DNA from: Rhizobium sp. Root274
GTDB lineage: Bacteria; Pseudomonadota; Alphaproteobacteria; Rhizobiales; Rhizobiaceae
Reading direction: 5' to 3'
DNA: 64,000 bases
NCBI RefSeq assembly: GCF_001429245.1
Contig: NZ_LMJE01000007.1
Coordinates: 225,127 to 289,126, forward strand
Part shown: positions 8,646 to 17,249 of the stretch, piece after piece
Layout of the letters: each line of letters begins with the position of its first letter
Position numbering within the stretch: the first letter of the stretch is position 1
Program-made: the position numbers and the translations under genes
The notes under the pieces: generated by a model
The model's input: only the letters and a program-made list of their open reading frames with translations
Told to the model about the DNA's origin: nothing
Databases searched by the model: none

Positions 8646-9368
8646 GGTTCCCGCCTGTATGCCGATACGCGGAGCAGAGGTCAAGCCGGTCTGCCACGAT
8701 TTGGGTTATTTCTCGATTTTTCATCGAAGCGCTGACGGCGCGCACTAATTGGAGGCCAGAACCGCCACCGCAGGCGGCACGTCCTCAGCCGAGGCAGCCT
8801 CACAAAACGGTGATCAGAACGAAAAATAACGATTATATGTTACAACAAAATGACAGTAGCTCGTTGCGCTAAGATTCTGTTTTAGAACAATCTTTTCCTA
8901 CAAAACAACGCGCCTCTCCACGGTTTTCGCAGAACCGATCAGTTCGATTGTGCGCAAAGGGGTATTGAAAATCAGCTTGAGATACGCCAAATCAGTCACA
9001 TCGAACCGAGCAGTTCGATGCAGCACAGGATATCTACGTCGATGAACACTCTAGCAGCAGCAGTCGCAAATCTTCCGGCATGGTTGCCGATCGCCCTGGC
9101 TGTGCTGACGATCAGAATGACGATGACGATACCGACCATAGCCAAGACAGGCGCAACGGTTCCTGTCGCGGTGCGCGCTTTCCAGGTCGGCGGCCTGCGA
9201 CGACGATCATCTAAAGCGCCTCTGACGTCGCGATCGACCATTTAGTCGCGCGATCTGACCCTACCGAAGCCTGACATGCAAGACCACCGCCGGGCGCAAG
9301 CTGAGCGACGGCCGGCTGGATCGACGTTTGAATACAAACGACTGACCGTTTAAATAAGGGGCATCCCC
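8646..9368. other. long intergenic region without a convincing gene
   Basis: This stretch of over 700 bases holds no open reading frame with a recognisable family. Bases 8810-8900 are AT-rich for this genome. Two related elements lie at 8932-8948 and 9000-9019. A 67-codon frame from ATG 9042 to 9245 has an AGGA upstream and a hydrophobic start, but its second half is Arg-, Ser- and Thr-rich and looks like translated non-coding DNA. An overlapping frame on the other strand (8996-9241) is equally weak. A small RNA or a decayed gene cannot be excluded. Confidence 0.5.
8932..9019. repeat. pair of GAACCGA-n-CAGTTCGAT elements
   Basis: GAACCGATCAGTTCGAT at 8932-8948 and GAACCGAGCAGTTCGAT at 9003-9019 differ at one base and are 71 bases apart. 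The second is flanked so that ATCGAAC and GTTCGAT (9000-9006 and 9013-9019) form a perfect inverted repeat with a six-base spacer. They could be paired operators; no gene is firmly attached to them. Confidence 0.45.
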
Positions 9369-9617
9369 ATGAAAACCATTTATTCCTCGGCCCTCATGGC
9401 CGTTGTCGCGGGATCGACCGCAATCGCCAATGTGGAACCGATTCGCGGATCCATCACCTATGACCAGGCTGAAGTTCATGTCGAAGAAGCGCCCGTTGGC
9501 ACTCGCTTCTTCCACAGTTTCACCGACGCCGATGGGCGCGAAGTACGCGAGATCTACCGGGTGAACCCGGACCGGTCGGTGACACTCGTCGGACGCACCT
9601 TGTCCAACGAATATTGA
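9369..9617 (+). CDS. small secreted protein of unknown function
   Basis: An 82-residue protein with a short hydrophobic signal-like N-terminus (about residues 1-20, MKTIYSSALMAVVAGSTAIA) and no cysteine. The rest is polar with EVREIYRVNPDRSVTLVGRTL near the end, which looks like a beta-rich small domain. AAGGGG lies upstream of the ATG and a strong terminator follows at 9633-9661, so it is a complete monocistronic unit. I do not recognise the family. Confidence 0.65.
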   Translation: MKTIYSSALMAVVAGSTAIANVEPIRGSITYDQAEVHVEEAPVGTRFFHSFTDADGREVREIYRVNPDRSVTLVGRTLSNEY

Positions 9618-9632
9618 TCACTGCGTCTGTTG

Positions 9633-9661
9633 AAAGATCCCGGACCACCTCCGGGATCTTT
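9633..9661 (+). terminator. rho-independent terminator
   Basis: AAAGATCCCGGA and TCCGGGATCTTT form a 12-base-pair stem with a five-base loop, ending in TTTC. It lies 16 bases after the stop of the small secreted protein gene. Confidence 0.8.
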
Positions 9662-9744
9662 CGCCCTGCTCTGCTATGCCCAACCTTGGCGGTTTTCTAC
9701 GGCAACACAGAGCACTATTCTGGGCTCCGATCCAAGGAGCCTCC

Positions 9745-10131
9745 ATGCGCACATACCCGCTCATTCTATCCCTCGCCTTCATCCTGGCCGCCGCAAGCAC
9801 GGCGATCGCTGCGGACAACCGATGCGGCTGGATCGAGAACCCGACCCCGGGCAACTACTGGCTGGATGACAGGGACGGTTCGTGGATGCTGCTGGCACAA
9901 GGCTCCGATCAAGAGCCTCTCGGCATGGAAAACATGCCCGACTTCAGCGCCGGCGATTTCGTCGAGACCAACGGATATTACGGCTATGCATGCGGCTGCA
10001 TGAAAGTCGAGACTGAACGCAGCAGTGATTTCGGCGACAGTTTCGTCGGCCGCGTCACGGCCATCTACAGCTTCATGCAACTGCCGATCAGCAAATGCCG
10101 CAACGACAAGACCCTGCCCAAGCCGGAGTAG
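9745..10131 (+). CDS. DUF4087 family secreted protein
   Basis: A 128-residue protein with a clear signal peptide (hydrophobic residues about 4-22, likely cleavage after AIA). The mature part begins NRCGWIENPTPGNYWL and continues with a W-rich DRDGSW segment, a pattern I associate with the DUF4087 family. Two pairs of cysteines (RCGW, ACGC) and a late cysteine suggest disulphides in the periplasm. AAGGAG precedes the ATG at 9745; a longer frame from 9676 would run through the preceding terminator region. Function is not known. Confidence 0.72.
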   Translation: MRTYPLILSLAFILAAASTAIAADNRCGWIENPTPGNYWLDDRDGSWMLLAQGSDQEPLGMENMPDFSAGDFVETNGYYGYACGCMKVETERSSDFGDSFVGRVTAIYSFMQLPISKCRNDKTLPKPE

Positions 10132-10132
10132 C

Positions 10133-10597
10133 TCACCGCGCGTAATCGACAGGCACGGCGAGGCCGTGTTTCAGCGTCTCCATCGAAATCGATGCCGAGA
10201 CGTCGAACAATTCGACCCGCTTGACCAGTCGCCGATAGACGACGTCGTAATGCTCGACCCGCGGCAGAACCATTTTCAGGATGTAATCGTAATGGCCCGT
10301 CAGCCGATGGGCCTCGACGATTTCCGGGATGTCGCTGATCGCGCGACGAAACTCCTCGATCCAGTCATCGGCGTGATGTGCGGTCTTCACTAGAGCATAG
10401 ACCGTCGTCGGCACGCCACTTTTGTTACGGTCGAGCACGACGATGCGCCGGGCGATGTAGCCCTGTTCCTCCAGTTTCTGGACACGCCGGGAGCAGGCGG
10501 AGGTAGACAAGGACACCCGCTCCGCGAGATCAGCAATCGAGATGGTCGCATCCTGCTGCAGGAGTTCGAGAATCTTCCTGTCCCTTTCGTCAATCAC
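10133..10597 (-). CDS. Lrp/AsnC family transcriptional regulator
   Basis: A 154-residue regulator of the leucine-responsive family. Seen: N-terminal helix-turn-helix (ISIADLAERVSLSTSACSRRVQKLE) at about residues 20-44 and a C-terminal ligand-binding RAM domain. These proteins bind amino acids and form dimers to octamers. It is divergent from the Asp/Glu racemase gene, and Lrp-type regulators often control the neighbouring amino-acid gene, so the racemase is a candidate target. The amino acid ligand cannot be read from the sequence. Confidence 0.9.
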   Translation of the reverse strand: MIDERDRKILELLQQDATISIADLAERVSLSTSACSRRVQKLEEQGYIARRIVVLDRNKSGVPTTVYALVKTAHHADDWIEEFRRAISDIPEIVEAHRLTGHYDYILKMVLPRVEHYDVVYRRLVKRVELFDVSASISMETLKHGLAVPVDYAR

Positions 10598-10761
10598 GCC
10601 ATCTCTCCCCGCCTTCCTTCAACCCCTGCGCAAGCTGATTGCGCAAAACGCTTATAGCGCGCCGGATTAATGGCGCCAAGGCGCCGCAGAGCGTGAAAAT
10701 TCGCAACCACATCCCGCACCTCCCGCGGCATCATGTCTCCATTCACACAGGGAGATGCACC

Positions 10762-11475
10762 ATGAAGACGATTGGCCTAATCGGCGGGATGAGTTTCGAA
10801 AGTTCGGCGGTCTATTACCGACAGGTCAATGAAGCCGTGCGGACTCGGCTGGGCGGCCTCGCTTCGGCAGAAGTGCTGATGCACTCGGTGAATTTTGCAG
10901 AGATCGTCGCATTGCAGAAATCCGGTCGTTGGGATCTGGCAGCCAAGCGCCTATCAGACGTTGCGACGGGGCTGGAAAAGGCTGGCGCCGGTTGCATCCT
11001 GATCTGCACCAACACCATGCACATGGTTGCCGACGACGTTGAAACTGGCCTTTCGGTTCCGCTCATCAACATCATCGACGTGACCGCGCAAGCGCTGAAG
11101 GCCGGCGGCGCGAAGCGCCCGCTGCTGCTCGCGACCCGCTATACGATGGAGCATCCCTTCTATGCCGAACGCATGAAGCGGAATGGTATGGAGATCATGG
11201 TGCCTGACGCAGACGGTCGCACAGCAACCCATGACATCATCTTCGAGGAACTCTGCGCCGGTCATATCCGGGATCAGTCCCGCGAGAGGCTGCTCGCGAT
11301 TATCGAGAAAGCAAAGGCGGAAGGCGCAGACAGCGTTATCCTCGGCTGCACCGAGATCTGCCTGATCCTCGATCCGAACGCCCTTCCCCTTCCCGGCTAT
11401 GATTCGACCACGATCCACGCCCAGGCTGCCGTTGATTTCGTCCTTGAGAACGCAATCGGGATGCGTGCCGCCTGA
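10762..11475 (+). CDS. aspartate/glutamate racemase family protein
   Basis: A 237-residue cofactor-independent racemase. Family members interconvert L and D forms of Asp, Glu or related amino acids with two cysteines acting as acid and base. Both are visible: ICTNTMH about residue 83 and GCTEI about residue 195. The N-terminus KTIGLIGGMSFESSAVYY matches the broad-specificity YgeA-like group. CAGGGAG lies before the ATG at 10762; a longer frame from 10639 adds residues with no family match. It is divergent from the Lrp/AsnC gene. Confidence 0.88.
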   Translation: MKTIGLIGGMSFESSAVYYRQVNEAVRTRLGGLASAEVLMHSVNFAEIVALQKSGRWDLAAKRLSDVATGLEKAGAGCILICTNTMHMVADDVETGLSVPLINIIDVTAQALKAGGAKRPLLLATRYTMEHPFYAERMKRNGMEIMVPDADGRTATHDIIFEELCAGHIRDQSRERLLAIIEKAKAEGADSVILGCTEICLILDPNALPLPGYDSTTIHAQAAVDFVLENAIGMRAA

Positions 11476-11503
11476 CGACCAGACTAGCCGCTCAGGCGAT
11501 CGT

Positions 11504-12256
11504 TCAGATCGCCTGGCCGCAGGCCCGGCAGAACCGGCGAACCGTCTCCGCCATCCCATACTCGAGCGCATCGGCCGTCAGCCCGTGGCCAATCGAAACC
11601 TCGGCGAGATGCGGGATGCGCTTTGCCAAAAGCGGCAGGTTGGCGACGGTGAGATCATGACCGGCATTGACCGCCAGTCCTTCGGCCTTTGCCGCATCTG
11701 CCGTGCGACCGAGCAGCTCCACCTCGTGCCGTGCGGCCTCTGGATCGTCAAAGCAGCCGCCATAAGGCCCGGTATAAAGTTCGACCCGTTCTACCCCTGT
11801 CGTCTTCGCAAGCCGCATCGGCTCGGCCCGTCCATCGCCGTCGACGAAAAGCGAAACGCGCATCCCGCCATTGCTCAGACGTCCCACCACCTGCTTCAGA
11901 AATTCCTGATGCTTCACCAGATCCCATCCATGGTCGGATGTGGCCTGAGACGGATCATCCGGAACGAGCGTGACCTGTTCCGGCTCGACCGCCTCGCAGA
12001 GCGCCAGGAACTCTTCCGTGGGATAGCCCTCGATGTTGAATTCCGCCTTCGGAAACTCGTCGTCGATCAGGGCCCGCAGAGTGGGCAGGTCGGAAAAGCG
12101 AATATGCCTCTGGTCCGGCCGCGGATGCACGGTCAGCCCGCTTGCGCCGGCTTGAAGCGCAATCCGCCCGAGATGCGCGACATCAGGCCAGGGAAGATCA
12201 CGGCGGTTACGCAGCATTGCGATGGCATTGAGGTTCACGGAGAGCTGGGCGGGCAT
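11504..12256 (-). CDS. pdxJ: pyridoxine 5'-phosphate synthase
   Basis: A 250-residue TIM-barrel enzyme of vitamin B6 synthesis that condenses 1-deoxyxylulose 5-phosphate with 3-amino-2-oxopropyl phosphate to pyridoxine 5'-phosphate. Seen: [13 protein letters not shown] at the N-terminus, [29 protein letters not shown] and [11 protein letters not shown] near the C-terminus, all characteristic blocks. I use the ATG at 12256, directly before LSVNLN; an upstream in-frame ATG at 12373 would add 39 unrelated residues. It is a single gene between the convergent racemase gene and the divergent 12517 gene. Confidence 0.95.
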   Translation of the reverse strand: MPAQLSVNLNAIAMLRNRRDLPWPDVAHLGRIALQAGASGLTVHPRPDQRHIRFSDLPTLRALIDDEFPKAEFNIEGYPTEEFLALCEAVEPEQVTLVPDDPSQATSDHGWDLVKHQEFLKQVVGRLSNGGMRVSLFVDGDGRAEPMRLAKTTGVERVELYTGPYGGCFDDPEAARHEVELLGRTADAAKAEGLAVNAGHDLTVANLPLLAKRIPHLAEVSIGHGLTADALEYGMAETVRRFCRACGQAI

Positions 12257-12516
12257 GATTTCTGTTCCGAGGCGGGAATGACTGGCCGCAGATGTAGGAC
12301 ATCCCGCGCCAGAAGACCAACCAGAATTGCAGATGAACTGATCGGCGCGGCTGATGGATGGGCAAGAGAACAAACCCGGCAGACCCTCCTAGACTTTAGG
12401 GTATTGACCCTACCGCGCTTTCCATTAGTCAGCTTAATGATTGTGACGGATCTCACAAGTATCGGCCTGTTGACGGTGACCCACCGCAGCATGCGCCGGC
12501 ACGGCTTGGAGTACGC

Positions 12517-13506
12517 ATGACGACGGGACTGAGGATTGATAACGCGATGGTGGCGGAGGCTTTGCAAAGGGTGCTGCGAAGCCGCACCTTCGCGCGCTCG
12601 GAAAGGCTGCGCTGCTTCCTGAAATTCGTGGTCGAGATGGAGCAGCTGGGCCTCGCCCATCAGTTGAAGGGCTACACGATCGGCATCGACGTCTTCAGCC
12701 GGGGCGAAGGTTTTGATCCGGGCACCGATCCGCTTGTCCGGGTCCAGGCGGGCAAGCTGCGCAAACTGCTCAACCTATTCTACGCACAAGAAGGCCGCGA
12801 CGAACCCCTGCGCATACGCATCCCCCTTGGCGGCTATGCACCGGTCTATGAACTGGCCGGCGTCTCACGGGCGACGAAGGACGAAGGCGTCGATGGCGGT
12901 CTCCTCCGGGACCTGAATACCTTGACCCGCCGGACGCGCATGGATCCGACGGGCCCCGTACAGGACTTGCCGAAACTCTTCTTCGCCCCTCCCACCGACG
13001 TGAGCGACGGAAGCTCCGTCTTCTTGAATGCCATCAGGCTTTGGCAGAACCGTCTGTGGGCCGTCTGCATCGCGCCTATCGGTGAACGGCCCTTGACCAC
13101 AGGCGGTCTCGCAGATCCCTTGCATTTCGAACTTGAGGCTAGTCTCAAAGACAATGCCGCCCTTCGGATCAGCCTGCGCCATCTCCGCACTGGGACCGAA
13201 TTGCTGGATGACGATCGCACGATCCCGGTGTCGGATGACATCCTGAAGCTGGGCGCCGCGGCCAACGAATTCGCCGGCGCCAATCTGACCATCCCGGGCC
13301 GCATCTACCAGTTCTGCCATGCCCACGGCCTTTCCACGAGTGCGATGCAGTGCCTCGACGCAACCTATCGCTACAGCCTCGACCGCTCGGACGCTGCCTA
13401 TCTGCGCGCACTTCGGCACCAGCAGGAATGGCCGGGTCTTGAGAAGACCACGGATGTGATTGCGGAAATTCCCCATCTACTCGCGCTCACCTGCGCCCAC
13501 AGCTGA
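12517..13506 (+). CDS. protein with an adenylate-cyclase-associated N-terminal domain, no catalytic domain
   Basis: A 329-residue protein. Residues about 10-112 (RCFLKFVVEME, IGIDVFSRGEGFDPGTDPLVRV, LRIRIPLGGYAPVYEL) match a domain usually found at the start of large rhizobial adenylate/guanylate cyclase-like or TPR proteins, where it may bind DNA. Here the catalytic and TPR parts are absent and the C-terminal 210 residues match nothing I know. No signal peptide or membrane segment is visible. The gene is alone; a six-base-arm inverted repeat (12397-12412) lies upstream. The domain match is by pattern only; the role is unknown. Confidence 0.7.
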   Translation: MTTGLRIDNAMVAEALQRVLRSRTFARSERLRCFLKFVVEMEQLGLAHQLKGYTIGIDVFSRGEGFDPGTDPLVRVQAGKLRKLLNLFYAQEGRDEPLRIRIPLGGYAPVYELAGVSRATKDEGVDGGLLRDLNTLTRRTRMDPTGPVQDLPKLFFAPPTDVSDGSSVFLNAIRLWQNRLWAVCIAPIGERPLTTGGLADPLHFELEASLKDNAALRISLRHLRTGTELLDDDRTIPVSDDILKLGAAANEFAGANLTIPGRIYQFCHAHGLSTSAMQCLDATYRYSLDRSDAAYLRALRHQQEWPGLEKTTDVIAEIPHLLALTCAHS

Positions 13507-13712
13507 CCACCTTCCCGGCCGGCAACAGGCTTCACAGAGCCTTACAAGCTTCATGACAAAGTTATTTTAACATTTACGAATATATCGTGTATTCTAGATC
13601 TGCGGCAGCGAGTCTGGCGGCCGAATCCGGAAAACGGAACAGAAGGAGTTGAGGACAGGAACAGGCGAGAGACGTCCGGCAAAGGGCGGACCGCAAAACC
13701 ATTGGAGGGGAC

Positions 13713-14399
13713 ATGCCGAACGGACCACACCATCTGCAACCCATTTCAAAAGCTCTCACGCGCAAACGACAGGATGTGATCCTGCCGGATATCATCCCGA
13801 TCAGCGATCTGCCGCTGGAATCGGTGGCCATTGCCGACATGGCCGAGCGCTTTGGCGTCACGCACCGCACCCTGCACTTCTACGAGGAGAAAGGCCTGAT
13901 CGAGGCCAGCCGCATCGGATTGATGCGCGTCTACCAGCACGGCGACATCGCACGCATGGCTGTCATCAATGTCTGCCGCGAGATCGGCATGCCGATCTCT
14001 GTCATCCAGGACCTCTTCGAACTGCTCGCCACTGCCAAGTCCAAAGCGGAGGCAAACCTGATCTTCGAGGAAGCTCTGGCGACCCGTCGTCGTGAACTGG
14101 CAGCCGGTCTTTCCATGGTGCATCGGCAACTGCAGCAGGTGAATGCGCTCCTTGAGAACGAGGACCCGGCGAGTGCGCGGCATGCCCCCAAGCGGAGCGG
14201 CCCTGAACTCACCGACATCGAACGGAACTGCCTGCAGTTGATGGCCGAGGGCTATACGACCATCCGGATCGCGCGCACGCTGGAGATGAAGGTGTCGGAA
14301 GTCGACGATATCGAGCAGCAGATCGTCGGCAAGGTCGGTGCACAGAACCGCTTCCAGGCCGTCGCCAAAGCCGTGCTCCTCGGTATAGTGATCAGCTGA
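13713..14399 (+). CDS. MerR-type/LuxR-type fused transcriptional regulator
   Basis: A 228-residue regulator with two DNA-binding modules. Residues about 39-105 (VAIADMAERFGVTHRTLHFYEEKGLIEASR) form a MerR winged helix-turn-helix with its following helix. Residues about 163-226 (ELTDIERNCLQLMAEGYTT, then KVGAQNRFQAVAKA) match a LuxR/GerE-type C-terminal helix-turn-helix. Between them is a helical linker where MerR proteins have their dimerisation coil. No MerR-type metal-binding cysteines are seen at the C-terminus. TTGGAGGGG precedes the ATG, and an AT-rich stretch at 13555-13600 is a likely promoter. It is followed by a DUF4405 gene. I know no characterised protein of this arrangement, so targets are unknown. 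Confidence 0.82.
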   Translation: MPNGPHHLQPISKALTRKRQDVILPDIIPISDLPLESVAIADMAERFGVTHRTLHFYEEKGLIEASRIGLMRVYQHGDIARMAVINVCREIGMPISVIQDLFELLATAKSKAEANLIFEEALATRRRELAAGLSMVHRQLQQVNALLENEDPASARHAPKRSGPELTDIERNCLQLMAEGYTTIRIARTLEMKVSEVDDIEQQIVGKVGAQNRFQAVAKAVLLGIVIS

Positions 14400-14499
14400 A
14401 GCAAGGTTTGCCCATCGTCAAAGGTGGAGAGTTTGTAACGGGACGGACGCCGAACCGATCGTTAGAACCCGCGTCATGTCAACAATTCGCAGGTTCGCC

Positions 14500-15012
14500 A
14501 TGCCTTCCTATCTTTCACGCTACGCCACGCCCTTGACCACCGGGTTCTTCCTGGTCTCCCTGATTTCCGGCATCGCGCTGTTCTTTCACCTTGGCGCTTC
14601 AGCCTTTCGCGAGATGCACGAATGGTTGAGCATGGTGCTGATCCTGCCCTTCCTGCTGCATGTCTGGAGGAACTGGCGACCGTTTCTCGGCTACTTCAAG
14701 CGTCCGCCGATGGTGCTCTCGCTCGGACTTTGTCTCGTGGCCGGTCTTGTCTTCGCCGGGCCGGCAATCATGGGGACGACGAACAGCCCAGGCGGCAACC
14801 CCGCCTTCGCCATGGTCAACATTGTCGCGTCCGGCACACCGGCACAGGTGGCGCCGCTGCTCGGGAAATCCGATGTCGAAGTCGTGGCCGCGTTAAGAGA
14901 AAAGGGCTTCACCGCAGCCGACAGCGCCAAGCCGCTCGCCGAAATCGCGAAGACCTCCGGCAAGGACACGATGGAACTGATGTCAACGCTCGCGGCTCTC
15001 AAATCCCGGTGA
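14500..15012 (+). CDS. DUF4405 membrane protein
   Basis: A 170-residue protein with three or so hydrophobic helices in the first 95 residues; the pattern PLTTGFFLVSLISGIALFFHLG, then HEWLSMVLILPFLLHVWRNWRPF, matches DUF4405, a family related to cytochrome b-like membrane proteins with conserved helix histidines. The C-terminal third is soluble and extra to the core. I prefer the start at 14500, directly before the family-like SYLSRYATPLTTG; an ATG at 14476 in the same frame is possible. It is 100 bases downstream of the MerR-LuxR gene on the same strand. Confidence 0.75.
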   Translation: MPSYLSRYATPLTTGFFLVSLISGIALFFHLGASAFREMHEWLSMVLILPFLLHVWRNWRPFLGYFKRPPMVLSLGLCLVAGLVFAGPAIMGTTNSPGGNPAFAMVNIVASGTPAQVAPLLGKSDVEVVAALREKGFTAADSAKPLAEIAKTSGKDTMELMSTLAALKSR

Positions 15013-15024
15013 ACCAGATGGCGC

Positions 15025-16155
15025 TCACCGGACGATGGTGAGCGTCTCTGCCGCGCGGGTGACGGCTGTGTAAAGCCAGCGCTCGCGCGTATCGCGAAAC
15101 GCCCAGCTCTCGTCGAACAGCACCACGTCGTTCCACTGCGAGCCCTGGGCCTTGTGCACCGTCAGTGCATAGCCGTAGTCGAACTCGTCGTAGCGCTTGC
15201 GGGTCGACCACGGCACTTCGGTCTCGATGTCCTCGAAGGCCGCCTTCAGAAGTTTGATCTTGGCCGCACCGCGATCCATGTCGTCGTCTTCGGGCTTGAT
15301 CAGGAGATTTATCCCCGGCTTCACCGTCTCGCGCGACGAGGTCATCACCTGCCAGAGCGAGCCGTTCAGCAGACCCTTCACCTGATCATTCCTCAGGCAG
15401 ACCAGCTTGTCGCCGGCTTGCGGATAATCGACCGTGAAGCCTTTCAACTCCCGCAGGCGCATGTTGTAGCGGCGCCGCGTCTTGTTGGTCCCGACCAGCA
15501 CCTGATCGGCTCCAAGCACGAGGTCCTGCGTCACCTCGTTCTTCGAGATCACCCGTGCCGTCGAGCCATAGTCGCCATACATAATCTCCTTGCCCTCGCG
15601 GATATGCATCGCGAGTTGGATGATCGGGTTGTCGCGCGCCTGGCGGTGAATTTCCGTGAGCAGATAATCGGATTCCTGGTCGGTGAAGAAACCACCACCG
15701 GAGACGGGCGGCAGCTGGCCGGGATCGCCGAGCACCAGGATCGGCGTGCCAAAACTCATCAGGTCACGCCCGAGCGCCTCGTCAACCATCGAGCATTCGT
15801 CGATGACGATCAGGGCCGCCTTGGCAACCGGGCTCTGCCGGTTGATCGAAAACATCGGCGCGATCGAGGTCTTGCCGGTTTCCTCGTCTTCCACCGCCTC
15901 TTCGCCGCGCGGGCGATAAATGAGCGAGTGAATTGTCTTGGCATTCGATGCGCCCCGCGAGCGCAAGACCTGCGCCGCCTTGCCGGTAAAGGCGGCAAAC
16001 AGCACATCGCCATCGACATGTTCGGCGAAATGTTTGGCGAGCGTCGTCTTGCCCGTTCCGGCATAGCCGAACAGCCGGAAGACAGGGGTCTTCCCCTCCT
16101 TCAGCCATTTCGAAACGGCCTTGAGGGCCTCGTCTTGCTGGGGCGCGAATTGCAT
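15025..16155 (-). CDS. small RecD/Dda-like SF1B DNA helicase
   Basis: A 376-residue ATPase. Seen: Walker A GYAGTGKTT near residue 30, Walker B VIDECSMVD near 115, LGDPGQLPPVSGGG (motif III) near 140, and a C-terminal block with YALTVHKAQGSQW followed by TAVTRA, typical of the second RecA domain. This is the layout of Dda/RecD2-like 5'-3' helicases, at the short end for the family and with no N-terminal extension. Annotations often name it exodeoxyribonuclease V subunit, but no RecB or RecC gene is nearby. Its job is probably DNA processing or fork remodelling. Confidence 0.85.
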   Translation of the reverse strand: MQFAPQQDEALKAVSKWLKEGKTPVFRLFGYAGTGKTTLAKHFAEHVDGDVLFAAFTGKAAQVLRSRGASNAKTIHSLIYRPRGEEAVEDEETGKTSIAPMFSINRQSPVAKAALIVIDECSMVDEALGRDLMSFGTPILVLGDPGQLPPVSGGGFFTDQESDYLLTEIHRQARDNPIIQLAMHIREGKEIMYGDYGSTARVISKNEVTQDLVLGADQVLVGTNKTRRRYNMRLRELKGFTVDYPQAGDKLVCLRNDQVKGLLNGSLWQVMTSSRETVKPGINLLIKPEDDDMDRGAAKIKLLKAAFEDIETEVPWSTRKRYDEFDYGYALTVHKAQGSQWNDVVLFDESWAFRDTRERWLYTAVTRAAETLTIVR

Positions 16156-16228
16156 GGCCTAGGTCATGCGCGGATTCGTTGGCCCGATGCAAGGCAAAAG
16201 CCGAAGAAAGCAGAACAAATCATGGACA

Positions 16229-16603
16229 TCAGGCCCGCAGCGGATCGTTGGCAAGTTCGATGGGCGAGCCATGCGGTGTCGCTTCCGCCGCCCTCTGCCA
16301 GCTCTCCTGCAGAGCCTGCACGGTCACCGGGTCCGCCAGCCCTTTGTCGAACAGCAGTCCTGTTAGAGCGGCGACCCAGGCATCGAAATAGTCACTGCCA
16401 TCCGTCGCGCGGTCAGGCAGGTGCAACTGCGCCGACAGGGCCGCCGCCCATTCGGCCCAGGTAAACAGACCACGCTGATGAAGATGCACCGTCATACCGA
16501 AAGCCTGTGCCTGCCATGGCTCGGCAAAGACCGGCTCTCCCTCGCCCGATAGCGGCAGGCCCGGCGAACCGCGAAGCGGCGACGCTGTCTCACACGCGCT
16601 CAA
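16229..16603 (-). CDS. nitrile hydratase accessory protein
   Basis: A 124-residue protein of the small accessory/activator family linked to nitrile hydratase, thought to help metal insertion or maturation. Sequence features: EPVFAEPWQAQAFGMTVHLHQRG, then WAEWAAALSAQL, a pattern shared with the beta-subunit N-terminus and the related P14K-type activators. I choose the TTG start at 16603 because GGGAG lies six bases before it; an ATG at 16621 would give six more residues and overlap the beta gene by 32 instead of 14 bases. Third gene of the alpha-beta-accessory operon. Confidence 0.82.
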   Translation of the reverse strand: MSACETASPLRGSPGLPLSGEGEPVFAEPWQAQAFGMTVHLHQRGLFTWAEWAAALSAQLHLPDRATDGSDYFDAWVAALTGLLFDKGLADPVTVQALQESWQRAAEATPHGSPIELANDPLRA

Positions 16604-17249
16604 GATAGCTCTCCCAGGCATCGATGGACACGGTCAGGCTGGGATCGGCGCCCTCGCCCCAGATCTCGGCCCCGGTAAACACGACGGTATAGACCCATTG
16701 CGGGTTCTCTCCGCGACCATGTGCATTGTCGTCGGGAAAGACGAACCCGCCCTGTACCGCCTCGACGATCCCGCACTTGGCTCTCGCATAGCGCGGCAGC
16801 CGGGTATGACCGGTGGGATGAAAATTCTTCGTTCTGACCCGGTCCCCGACCGCAAAGCGTGGCTTGACATCAACGGGCCGGTCGCAAGGACCGCCGCGCG
16901 CCAAAACGCCCTCCACCATCTCGGCCTTCAGCACCCGTTTTGGCACGGCACCGCTTCCGAGCGCACGGCCCGTCCGCAATTCTTCCGCGCTCGCAAATCC
17001 ATGCCGCTCCAGCAGCATGTCGATCCCGCGGATCCACACTTCGTAATAGCTTGCAGCGAGATAGTCGGCCGGCGGGATCGTCTCGCGCGCATGCCGGCTC
17101 TCGTCGATGCTCCACGCACCGAACGCACCGCAGGACAGCGTCAGCCCGAGCGCCCGCTTCTCCCAGTCTGCATGGAAAATCGGTTCGTCCGCTTCCGGCG
17201 CCACCGGTCCGAAACCCATCTGCCCCCCGAGATCGTGCGGCCCGTTCAT
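16590..17249 (-). CDS. nthB: nitrile hydratase subunit beta
   Basis: A 219-residue beta subunit of nitrile hydratase, which hydrates nitriles to amides. The start [16 protein letters not shown] is the classic beta N-terminus; the C-terminal region ([40 protein letters not shown]) matches the SH3-like domain. Start ATG at 17249 overlaps the alpha-subunit stop in an ATGA, so translation is probably coupled. The beta subunit forms the heterodimer that shapes the active site carried by alpha. Confidence 0.95.
   Translation of the reverse strand: MNGPHDLGGQMGFGPVAPEADEPIFHADWEKRALGLTLSCGAFGAWSIDESRHARETIPPADYLAASYYEVWIRGIDMLLERHGFASAEELRTGRALGSGAVPKRVLKAEMVEGVLARGGPCDRPVDVKPRFAVGDRVRTKNFHPTGHTRLPRYARAKCGIVEAVQGGFVFPDDNAHGRGENPQWVYTVVFTGAEIWGEGADPSLTVSIDAWESYLERV

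Noticed and set aside
9042..9245. 67-codon frame with a hydrophobic N-terminus
   Set aside because: It has a possible AGGA site, but the second half is low-complexity Arg/Ser/Thr and no family is recognised; recorded in the intergenic entry instead.
12397..12412. TAGGGT-n4-ACCCTA inverted repeat upstream of the 12517 gene
   Set aside because: Six-base arms are short enough to arise by chance; mentioned only as context.
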